From positions 91,099 to 155,098 of the forward strand of contig NZ_JAFFQC010000006.1 in assembly GCF_016918545.1 (NCBI RefSeq): 64,000 nucleotides of DNA, in the 5' to 3' direction. Under the pieces are notes generated by a model, which had not been told where the DNA came from, made no database searches, and saw only the letters and a list, made by a program, of their open reading frames with translations. Below, one piece after another: positions 45,848-53,164 of the stretch. A program made the position numbers and the translations under genes. The stretch comes from Desulfobulbus alkaliphilus. Its GTDB lineage: Bacteria > Desulfobacterota > Desulfobulbia > Desulfobulbales > Desulfobulbaceae. Within the stretch, counting starts at the first letter, position 1. Every line of letters starts with the position of its first letter.

Positions 45848-45871
45848 TTTGCTCGATTCGAGCAAAGTTTA
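45848..45871 (+). terminator. Possible terminator after pepF
   Basis: CTTTGCTCGA and TCGAGCAAAG pair almost without loop and are followed by TTTAT. The U-tract is short, so termination is probably incomplete. Dispersed repeat copy 10 follows. Confidence 0.5.
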
Positions 45872-45889
45872 TCGCACCAACACTTTTTC

Positions 45890-46106
45890 CCTGAATCCGT
45901 GACGGCTGGATGCTTGTTTCGGATATATTTTGCTGTACACATCTTAATTGTAGCGGAATCCTTGAAAATACCTTTCACCAGCCGTCCTTCGGGGCACCCG
46001 TTTGCACGCCATCTTCATTGCCTGTAACCGTCCGATAAAGTCTCCTTAAATCGAACGGCCACGAACAACGAAGCCGAAGCACGGATGGGCACTCACGGAT
46101 TCAGGT
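45890..46106 (-). repeat. Dispersed repeat copy 10 (full length, reverse)
   Basis: A 217-bp reverse copy from CCTGAATCCGTGACGGCTGG to GCACTCACGGATTCAGGT on the plus strand. Hairpin and right domain are complete. It lies between pepF and the chemosensory cluster. Confidence 0.9.
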
Positions 46107-46432
46107 TTTTTTTGTATTTTTGGGTTCCAGCTTTCCTCGATTTGGGCCTCAAGCGGTACCTGGTCCTTTCTTTTTTTTTGCATTTTCTTTTTTCTCCCCC
46201 CACAATTCATATAAAAGGCTGCATGGTTAATACCTTGGGCCGGAAAGCTCCTCCCTGAGGCGGGTGTCTTTTTTTTTTATTTTCACTGCCGATTCAATCC
46301 ATGGCCTTGAGATTTTTTTTACTTCCAGGTGGCTGTGGATTTGTCCTGCATATTTCGGGGGTGAAACTGGTCACAACAAGAGGAGCGTGGCAGACCACAG
46401 AGGTATACTCCAGTATGTCCAGGGACAAAGAA
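46107..46432. other. T-rich intergenic region before the chemosensory cluster
   Basis: It holds several pure T-runs on the plus strand (at about 46107, 46170 and a ten-T run near 46270) after C-rich stretches, suggesting leader termination or sequencing-prone homopolymers. A promoter for the downstream cluster is expected here but none is clear. No gene-like frame. Confidence 0.4.
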
Positions 46433-47275
46433 ATGGTGACAACAACGAAGAAGATTGATGGATTCTCACTTGAGAATATTTTGCAGATCTTTTCCTTGGA
46501 GAAGAAATCGCAAACACTCAAGATCGTGCAGGATGACAGATTGGGGCTGATGGATGTTGATCAGGGAGATCTTATTCATGCTCAATTCGAGGAACAAGTG
46601 GGAATGGACGCCGCCCTTGAGATTCTCTCCTGGGAGGATGTGCAGATAGAATTGCTCCCACTTCGCCCATCACAGCACACCATCACTCATTCATTGATGA
46701 ATATTCTGCTGGAAGTGTCCAAGCGCAAGGACGAACAGTGGAGTGAGCAAGAAGCGACCGGGGAAAAATTGTTGCAATCAGCAATAGAAAAGGCCGAACA
46801 ACAGCTGTACAAAGAGGCGCATGCCGATTTGGTCCTGTACCTGAAGAAAAATCGCGACAGTGCTCAGGGGTGGGTCTGGTATTCACGCATCCAGGGAAAT
46901 GTTGACAAGATGAAAAAAGCCCTGGAAATGGCCGCCGGATTCAATGCCGATGATGCCTTGGTCAAGGAGGATCAACGAAAATTTGCTCTGGTCGCGCATC
47001 ATCTTACCGATGCCGTCGTCCGAAAATGTTTTTTCTGCTGGGCGCCACGCAATAAACACACCACAACCTGTCACTTCTGCCGCTGTCACCTGGCCATTAC
47101 CCCTGCAACCATACGACAACCCGGCACAGCGGATACAGATGTCCTCCATCAGGCCCGGATTCGGTACGAGCGGATAATGAAGAAGCAGCCGCGGAATCCT
47201 GCCGCCATCTATTATCTCGCCTTGATCTGTTTAAACAGCCATAACTATCAGGAAGCCTTGGAGTATCTTGATTAA
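46433..47275 (+). CDS. DUF4388 (PATAN)-TPR regulator, N-terminal part of a split gene
   Basis: The 280-residue product starts with a DUF4388/PATAN-like domain (DGFSLENILQIFSLEKKSQ, MDVDQGDLIHAQFEEQVGMD). A TPR-like helical region and a zinc-ribbon-like patch follow (CFFCWAPRNKHTTTCHFCRCHL). It ends within a TPR helix at TAA (47273). The reading frame continues without a shift for another 172 codons into a receiver domain, so the stop very likely interrupts a PixG/PatA-like PATAN-TPR-REC protein. The start has AGGGA upstream. Confidence 0.75.
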   Translation: MVTTTKKIDGFSLENILQIFSLEKKSQTLKIVQDDRLGLMDVDQGDLIHAQFEEQVGMDAALEILSWEDVQIELLPLRPSQHTITHSLMNILLEVSKRKDEQWSEQEATGEKLLQSAIEKAEQQLYKEAHADLVLYLKKNRDSAQGWVWYSRIQGNVDKMKKALEMAAGFNADDALVKEDQRKFALVAHHLTDAVVRKCFFCWAPRNKHTTTCHFCRCHLAITPATIRQPGTADTDVLHQARIRYERIMKKQPRNPAAIYYLALICLNSHNYQEALEYLD

Positions 47276-47317
47276 TCGGCAAAACTGGCACCGGAGAAGG
47301 CTATTTTAGGCAACCAG

Positions 47318-47791
47318 TTGAAGCTGCTCCTTGATTATCTGGCCCGGCAGACCCAGCATGAGGATGGAGTTGACCGGCAGGAAAAGGTTCTGGTTGCTCC
47401 TGTGCGTGCGCAGGCAGCCGGCCAGGTGGAACAGAAAACAATTTTGGTCGTTGAGGACAGTTCCACGACCAGAAAAGTGATCACCATCACTCTGAGCCGC
47501 CGGGGGTACAGGGTTGTCGAGGCCTCGGACGGCCTGGAGGCTCTCAGCAAGATTAGTGAAGAGCGACCTGATCTGATCATGCTCGATGTGGTCCTGCCGA
47601 AAATGGATGGATACAAAATCCTCTCCATTATTAAAGGAAACAGAGAGCTCAAAGATATTCCGGTGATCATGCTCACCAGCAAGGACAGTTTCCTCAACAA
47701 GATGAAAGGCAAGATGGCTGGCTCGTCCGCATATCTGACCAAACCCTTCGACCCAGAAAAGATGATCTCCGCCATCGAAAAACATATCTGA
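47318..47791 (+). CDS. Response-regulator receiver domain, C-terminal part of the split gene
   Basis: The 157-residue open stretch is in the same frame as the upstream gene, after an in-frame TAA. Its first part (LKLLLDYLARQ) continues the interrupted TPR helix. The rest is a CheY-like receiver: ILVVEDSSTTRKVITITL, the phospho-Asp in LIMLDVVLPKMDG, Thr in VIMLTSKDSF and Lys in AYLTKPFDPEKM. The TTG start is nominal, with no convincing ribosome-binding site, so it may be untranslated or made by read-through. Confidence 0.75.
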   Translation: MKLLLDYLARQTQHEDGVDRQEKVLVAPVRAQAAGQVEQKTILVVEDSSTTRKVITITLSRRGYRVVEASDGLEALSKISEERPDLIMLDVVLPKMDGYKILSIIKGNRELKDIPVIMLTSKDSFLNKMKGKMAGSSAYLTKPFDPEKMISAIEKHI

Positions 47792-47805
47792 AAAGGAGCT
47801 GTATG

Positions 47806-47982
47806 TTCACCAGCCGCCCTTCGGGGCATCTGTTCGCACGTTACCTTTATTGTCTGTGACAGTTCGAATAATGGAGACTTTATCAGACGGTTACGGGCAA
47901 TGAAGATAGGGTGCGGACGAACGCTCACGGATCCAGGCGCACCATAAAAATCGCGCAGGATCCAGCCGTCACGGATTCAAGG
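47806..47982. repeat. Dispersed repeat copy 11 (rearranged, core inverted)
   Basis: The outer parts read in reverse orientation (CACCAGCCGCCCTTCGGGGC at the left, CGCTCACGGATCCAGG at 47922). The hairpin core between them reads forward (TTATTGTCTGTGAC ... GGTTACGGGCAATGAAG). A separate forward right end (CCAGCCGTCACGGATTCAAGG-like, 47962-47982) follows. This suggests inversion within the hairpin arms plus a deletion. Confidence 0.8.
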
Positions 47983-48032
47983 CAACGGGTGCATACCAGC
48001 CATTGACCAGAGATCTTTTCAGTGAGGAGGCC

Positions 48033-48641
48033 ATGAATATTCCTTCGAACCAGCAGGGGCCCGGAGACCCGATGCATTCCTTATCCACTCTGCTCGGCTC
48101 TATTGATCGCGAAACAGCTTCAGCCCTCGCCTGGGACCAGGATTTTTTGAAAGCGCGGGTTCGAGGCAACCGCAAGAAAAAGAGAGCGCATATTTCTTTT
48201 GAACTTGGGCGTCGGCAAATGGCCCTGCCCATCGACGCAATCCAGGAAATTGGCCATCTCCCTTTGGTGGTCCCACTACCCCATCTGCCACCCTGGATCA
48301 AGGGAATCGTTCAGGTTCGGGGGGAAATTCTCTCTGTCCTCGATTTTATCACCTTGTTTGATCTTCAGGGAGATCGACCCATGGGCCCGCGACAATCATA
48401 CCTTCTCTTGAGAATATTTGATCTGCAATTCTGCCTCCCGGTCGGCAGGATAACCGGTTTGCTCCACATCGACGACCAGCTGAAAAATATGGAAGCGCAG
48501 CCGTGCCCGGAAGCGATGATTTCACCGCGCCTGGCTCAGGTGACACAAGGACTTATCACTGTCAGTAATCGGAAGGTGACTGTTCTGGATGCGGAAAAAC
48601 TGGCAGAGTCTCCTTGGATCAGAAAGTGGCAGGACGCATGA
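48033..48641 (+). CDS. cheW: CheW-domain coupling protein
   Basis: The 202-residue product has a CheW domain over about residues 50-190: ISFELGRRQMALPIDAIQEI, PPWIKGIVQVRGEILSVLDF, and FCLPVGRITGLLHI. An N-terminal extension of about 50 residues precedes it. CheW links receptors to CheA. GAGGAGG before the ATG fixes the start. It is the first intact gene of the cluster, 54 bases before cheA. Confidence 0.9.
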   Translation: MNIPSNQQGPGDPMHSLSTLLGSIDRETASALAWDQDFLKARVRGNRKKKRAHISFELGRRQMALPIDAIQEIGHLPLVVPLPHLPPWIKGIVQVRGEILSVLDFITLFDLQGDRPMGPRQSYLLLRIFDLQFCLPVGRITGLLHIDDQLKNMEAQPCPEAMISPRLAQVTQGLITVSNRKVTVLDAEKLAESPWIRKWQDA

Positions 48642-48695
48642 TGGCAACCATTGTGCCCCTGGTTATCCATCTGCGGACAGAGAAGGAGTGAGCTG

Positions 48696-51600
48696 ATGGC
48701 AAGGGATGGTGATGATTTTTTCACAGGGTACATTGAAGAAGTGCAGAGCTATATTCCCCTCATCGCCAAAAGGATAGAAGCGCTGCAGACAGCGCCGGAT
48801 AAGGGACCTGTTTTTGAAGAAATATACCGCCTGGTCCATATCATTCACGGTGCTTCCGTGATAGTGGGGGTCAATGGTCTGGGTAGCATAGCCGGCTGTA
48901 TGAAAAACGCTCTTGACGGGATCAGATCAGGACAGCTGGCTCTGACAACGAAAGCTTTTGACGCCATGCTGGTTGCAGTTGATTGTTTTACTCATTTTTG
49001 TGGGGCTGTGCGCCAGGGAATCCCAGTGGACGACGAGGTGCTTCTGGCTCGGACCAAGGACACCTTTGCCAGGATTGAGGCTGGTAATGGGCAGCCGATT
49101 TTCCCGGTGGACGAGCATATCTTCTGCGATGACGAGGAATTGTTCCTGGATGAACCGCTTATCGCAGCAGCGGAAGAAGAGCAGGAGGTATCCGCTGGAC
49201 CGCTTCCTTTTTTTGCCACGGAGGGTGATCTGTCCGACCAGATTGAAACAGTGAGCGGTTATGACGAAGTAAGTGATCCTGGCGACGGATCTTTGCAGGG
49301 GCACCTGTTCAGTGAGGAGGAGCAGCAACTTCTTCGCGATGGGTTTTTTGAGGAAGCGGAGGAACACCTGCATCAGGTGCACCAGTCAATGCAGAACCTC
49401 GAAAACCAGATCAACACCAAAACATTGATAACATCTCAGCATCGTGAAGAAATTCGCACTATCAGAAGGGCCGTGCACACCATCAAGGGAGCAGCGGCTG
49501 TTATCGGGTTCAATGATATTGCCTCGTACGCCCACCATGTAGAGGACGGGCTCGATTGGTTGTACGAGCAGGCTGTGCACCTTGACCCCGTTGCTGTCAA
49601 CGTACTGGCCGAAGCCCTGAGCCTGCTCGGGGTACTGGTGGAATCACCTCAATCGGTGCTTTCAGGGAGGCAAACGGCCATGCACCGCCGATTGCAGGAG
49701 GTACTGTGCGATTTCCATCCCGAGGTCGATATATCAGGTACTGGTCAGACTGAAACGCCAACAGAGGCGACGTCGGCGCTTGCCGAAGCATCAACGCAAC
49801 CGGCCTTGCCTGAAGTCCGGCAGCTCAGCTCGGCCGAAACCGAAAAAACGTTTCGGGTCGGTCGGGGGCAACTGGATTCTCTGCTCAACCTGACCAATGA
49901 ATTGCTTGTCGGTGTCAGTGGCTTTGATCACAATATGGATCTTTTCAAGGATGCTCTGGCTGAATTGGCGTTGACCACCCGTCGGTTGAAAGATATCGCG
50001 TATGAATTGGAAACTCAATTCGAAGTCAAGGCTTTGGGTCGTCTTTCCAGGCATTTCACTCATCTGGATGCATCGAGGCAGAGCCTGAAAGATGCGCAGA
50101 GCCTGACCGAATTTAATGCCCTCGAACTAGATCGATATACCCGCTTGAATCTGATCATTCGTTCCCTGAATGAAACAGCCGTCGATGTCGCCGCGCTCCA
50201 TGGCAATCTGGGGCGGATTTGCAGCGGCATAGGCAGCGACATCAGCCGCCAGCATCGCTTCATCCGTGAAGTACAGGTGCAGTTGCTGCGAGCCAGGATG
50301 AACCCTCTGTCGATCTTGGTTCCTCGATTGAGCCGAACTACCCGGGAGGTTGCAGGTCGGCTCGGCAAGAAGGTCCGCCTGGTGGTTGAAGGAGAACAGG
50401 TTGAGCTGGATCGGCTGGTCTGGGAAAAACTCGCCGATCCATTCATGCATCTGGTCCGTAACGCCACCCATCATGGGATCGAAGCGGAAAAGGAACGATT
50501 GGCACTGGGAAAACATGCCGAGGGCATCATCACGGTTGCTGCCCGACGTGAGGGGAACACCGTTGTTATCCGTTTTCACGATGACGGGCGTGGGCTTGAT
50601 TTTGAGGTCATTCGTGAAAAAGCCAGACAGTTTGGTTTTGGTACTCGTGCTGATGCCCTGGATGAACAGCAACTCATGGATCTGATTTTTTACCCTGGCT
50701 TCAGTACGCAAACCATCAGCGAGATTTCTGGTAGGGGCGTAGGGATGGATGTTGTCAAGGAAAATGTCCACGAATTGCAAGGCAGCATTGCCGTGGAAAC
50801 CGTTCAAGGCCAGGGAACAGCCTTTGTTCTTCGCATACCGCTGACCATGGGTGTGCTCCGGGCTCTTCTGGTCAAGGTCGGAGAGGTGACCTATGCAATT
50901 GCCATCAATGATATCAAGAATATTCAAAGGGTAGATAGTCATGCCCTTTCCCGCTCGGAAAAAACATTCGCGCAGGGTGAGACGACCATGCCCTGGCACT
51001 CGCTGAGGTCTTTGCTGCATCAGGGAGAAGATGAAAACGAAAAGCATCCCCTGGTTCTTGTCCTTGACGTGGCTGGTCGAACAATGGCTCTTTCCGTTCC
51101 CCAGATAACCGGGCAAAAAGAACTTGTCGTCAAAGGGTTGGGATGTCACCTGCGTGCTGTCCCCGGTCTCTCCGGCGCAGCAATCATGGGGGATGGCAGC
51201 GTAGTTCCGGTGCTGAATATCCCTGAGCTTGTTGAGGCAGACCGGTGCAGTGTTCATTTTACTCGTGATTCGATCCGACTTCGGCCCCTTGATTCGTGTA
51301 CAGTGATGATTGTCGATGACTCCATTTCCATCCGTCGGGTCATGAGCCGTTTGATTGCCGCACAGGGATGGATACCTCTCGAGGCAAAAGATGGGTTCCA
51401 TGCCCTGGAACAGCTCAACGAAGTTCGCCCTGATTGTCTGGTCCTTGATGTGGAGATGCCGCGCATGAACGGTTTTGAATTCCTCAGCAAATTGAACAAT
51501 AGAACGGGTGGCAAGGAGATACCGGTTATCATGCTGACCTCGCGTACCTCTGCCAAGCATCGGGAGAAAGCATTGCAACTCGGTGCCAGCGCTTTTTTGA

Positions 51601-51707
51601 ATAAACCATGCACGGATGAGGAATTGGTGACAACTGTGCTTCGCGTGACCGGAAGACCTGCGGATAGTGAAGAGTCCACTGATGGGCTTGGCGAGGTGCG
51701 GGTATGA
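48696..51707 (+). CDS. cheA: CheA-type hybrid histidine kinase with two HPt domains and a receiver
   Basis: The 1003-residue product has an HPt-like domain near the start (LVHIIHGASVIVG, His about 48) and a second HPt (AVHTIKGAAAVIG, His about 260). A long helical linker leads to an HATPase (HLVRNATHHGIE, DDGRGLDF, GRGVGMDVVKENV), a CheW-like domain (about 720-865) and a receiver (MIVDDSISIRRV, LVLDVEMPRMNG). This resembles ChpA/PixL/FrzE kinases of gliding or pilus systems rather than flagellar CheA. AGAAGGAG precedes the ATG. Confidence 0.92.
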   Translation: MARDGDDFFTGYIEEVQSYIPLIAKRIEALQTAPDKGPVFEEIYRLVHIIHGASVIVGVNGLGSIAGCMKNALDGIRSGQLALTTKAFDAMLVAVDCFTHFCGAVRQGIPVDDEVLLARTKDTFARIEAGNGQPIFPVDEHIFCDDEELFLDEPLIAAAEEEQEVSAGPLPFFATEGDLSDQIETVSGYDEVSDPGDGSLQGHLFSEEEQQLLRDGFFEEAEEHLHQVHQSMQNLENQINTKTLITSQHREEIRTIRRAVHTIKGAAAVIGFNDIASYAHHVEDGLDWLYEQAVHLDPVAVNVLAEALSLLGVLVESPQSVLSGRQTAMHRRLQEVLCDFHPEVDISGTGQTETPTEATSALAEASTQPALPEVRQLSSAETEKTFRVGRGQLDSLLNLTNELLVGVSGFDHNMDLFKDALAELALTTRRLKDIAYELETQFEVKALGRLSRHFTHLDASRQSLKDAQSLTEFNALELDRYTRLNLIIRSLNETAVDVAALHGNLGRICSGIGSDISRQHRFIREVQVQLLRARMNPLSILVPRLSRTTREVAGRLGKKVRLVVEGEQVELDRLVWEKLADPFMHLVRNATHHGIEAEKERLALGKHAEGIITVAARREGNTVVIRFHDDGRGLDFEVIREKARQFGFGTRADALDEQQLMDLIFYPGFSTQTISEISGRGVGMDVVKENVHELQGSIAVETVQGQGTAFVLRIPLTMGVLRALLVKVGEVTYAIAINDIKNIQRVDSHALSRSEKTFAQGETTMPWHSLRSLLHQGEDENEKHPLVLVLDVAGRTMALSVPQITGQKELVVKGLGCHLRAVPGLSGAAIMGDGSVVPVLNIPELVEADRCSVHFTRDSIRLRPLDSCTVMIVDDSISIRRVMSRLIAAQGWIPLEAKDGFHALEQLNEVRPDCLVLDVEMPRMNGFEFLSKLNNRTGGKEIPVIMLTSRTSAKHREKALQLGASAFLNKPCTDEELVTTVLRVTGRPADSEESTDGLGEVRV

Positions 51708-52138
51708 ACCTTTTTTTTCTGGCAATGATCAGGGGGCAGCTGTTTGGCTTTGAAAAACATGCTATTGCCGGAATCGGAGTGCGTGATGCCAGCCGGGTCC
51801 AATCGATGAAAAAACAGGGGCAACGGTATATCCCGTTGCCCAATGAAAAACAGGCCCTGGTTTGTGACCTTTTTAAGGTCCTCGATCCTCACGGCACCGA
51901 TGATTTCAAGCAGAGCCATTATCTTATTTTGACTTTTCAAGACCAATTTCTGGCCTTGAGCATGACCGGTAAAGGCCGTCTGCTGTCGATGGATGTGAAC
52001 GGGCAACTCTCTTTACCTCACGCCTTTACCGGTTTTGCAAGGGATCTGGTTGCGGGTGCCATCCCCAACGGCAAAGATATAATACTGTTGTTGCACATGG
52101 CTGCCTTGTTCAAAGTTCCGCATCATATGGCTGCATGA
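51704..52138 (+). CDS. CheW-like small protein
   Basis: The 144-residue product overlaps cheA by four bases (ATGA). Its layout (LFFLAMIRGQLFGFEKHAIA, HYLILTFQDQFLALSMTGKG, AFTGFARDLVAGAIPNGKDI) fits a degenerate CheW fold, but sequence similarity by eye is weak. Coupled translation implies a role in the same signalling complex. A dispersed repeat starts directly after its stop. Confidence 0.65.
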   Translation: MNLFFLAMIRGQLFGFEKHAIAGIGVRDASRVQSMKKQGQRYIPLPNEKQALVCDLFKVLDPHGTDDFKQSHYLILTFQDQFLALSMTGKGRLLSMDVNGQLSLPHAFTGFARDLVAGAIPNGKDIILLLHMAALFKVPHHMAA

Positions 52139-52358
52139 TCCCGGATCCGTGAGCGTTCGACCGTGCGTCAGCTGTATTGTCTGTGACCGTTCGACTAAAG
52201 GACACTTTATCGAACGGGTACGGGCAATGAAGATGGCGTGCGGACGGACGCCCCAAAAGGTGTCTGGTGAAAGGTATTATCAAGGGTTCCGCTGAAATTG
52301 TACCATGAGTACAGTAATATATACCAAAAGCAAGCGTCCGGTCGCCACGGATTCAGGT
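52139..52358 (+). repeat. Dispersed repeat copy 12 (full length, inside the che cluster)
   Basis: A complete 220-bp forward copy. It starts at the base after the CheW-like stop codon and ends 38 bases before the next cheW start. If the cluster is one transcript, the hairpin is transcribed in its forward sense. Short TGA triplets flank both sides, but other copies do not show such a duplication. Confidence 0.9.
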
Positions 52359-52396
52359 TGATGTCAGGAGCGTGCAGGCTTGAAGAGAGAGAAGAA

Positions 52397-52918
52397 ATGA
52401 AGGCCAGGGGACGATGTGAGGATCGACGTGTCTTTCTTCTGCCGATGACCATAACTGATTGGCCCGGCAGTGTGTTTTGTCTTTTCAGCCAGAATCAGAT
52501 TGTGGAGATCCTGAGCCAGCGTCCGATCCAGCGGATACCCTTCAGCTCGGAATACCTGCAGGGGGTGCTGGTCTATCTTGACCGACTGATACCGGTGATC
52601 TGCCTTGACACGTTATGCAATGGGCAATGGACAGTTCCCCGGGGGGGATATCGTCAATTGGTGGTTGTCCGTACCGGAGCTGTTGATCCGGAGACCGGGG
52701 AACCATTGAAGGTCATGGTCCTGGCAAAGGCGGGTGTGCGCATGGAAAAAATTACCAGTGAAACCTATGGTGCCTCTTTGCTCGAACGGGAGGCGCCTGC
52801 TTCCCTTCGCCGAACCGGACTGCTGCGTGGATTTTACCAGCATCAGAATAAAGCCCTGGTCCTCATCGACCTGAGCACTTTGCTTCTGGGTCGCTTTCAT
52901 CCAGATGGGACAGACTGA
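52397..52918 (+). CDS. cheW: CheW-domain coupling protein (second)
   Basis: The 173-residue product has FCLFSQNQIVEILSQRPIQ, SSEYLQGVLVYLDRLIPVIC and LVVVRTGAVDPETGEPLKV, a CheW-like order. The ATG chosen is preceded by GAGAGAGAAG; an ATG at 52361 directly beside the repeat is a less likely start. It probably couples the downstream receptor to CheA. Confidence 0.8.
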   Translation: MKARGRCEDRRVFLLPMTITDWPGSVFCLFSQNQIVEILSQRPIQRIPFSSEYLQGVLVYLDRLIPVICLDTLCNGQWTVPRGGYRQLVVVRTGAVDPETGEPLKVMVLAKAGVRMEKITSETYGASLLEREAPASLRRTGLLRGFYQHQNKALVLIDLSTLLLGRFHPDGTD

Positions 52919-53027
52919 ACTGGAGCAGAAAAAATCGTGCCCATCCAGAAGTGACTCTGTTGCCCTGATTCTTTATCGTGTTGGCCAGTGTACTCCTCAA
53001 AAGAGGATCTCTGTGTCTGCGGGTCCA

Positions 53028-53078
53028 TATGTCAGCGTGCCTCGATTCAGGAAAAGGTCTTGTTTCCGGAATGTCATC
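53028..53078 (+). repeat. Short dispersed motif B, copy 3
   Basis: TATGTCAGCGTGCCTCGATT, then an A/G-rich stretch and CTTGTTTCCGGAATGTCAT. It matches motif B before trpB closely and lies 87 bases before the chemoreceptor start. Confidence 0.5.
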
Positions 53079-53164
53079 AGTTTTGCAGAGAGCACGATGG
53101 GATCCGGTTCATTGTTGCAGGAAAAATCAACGAGACAAGATACCCATGGGATCTTGGAGAGAAA

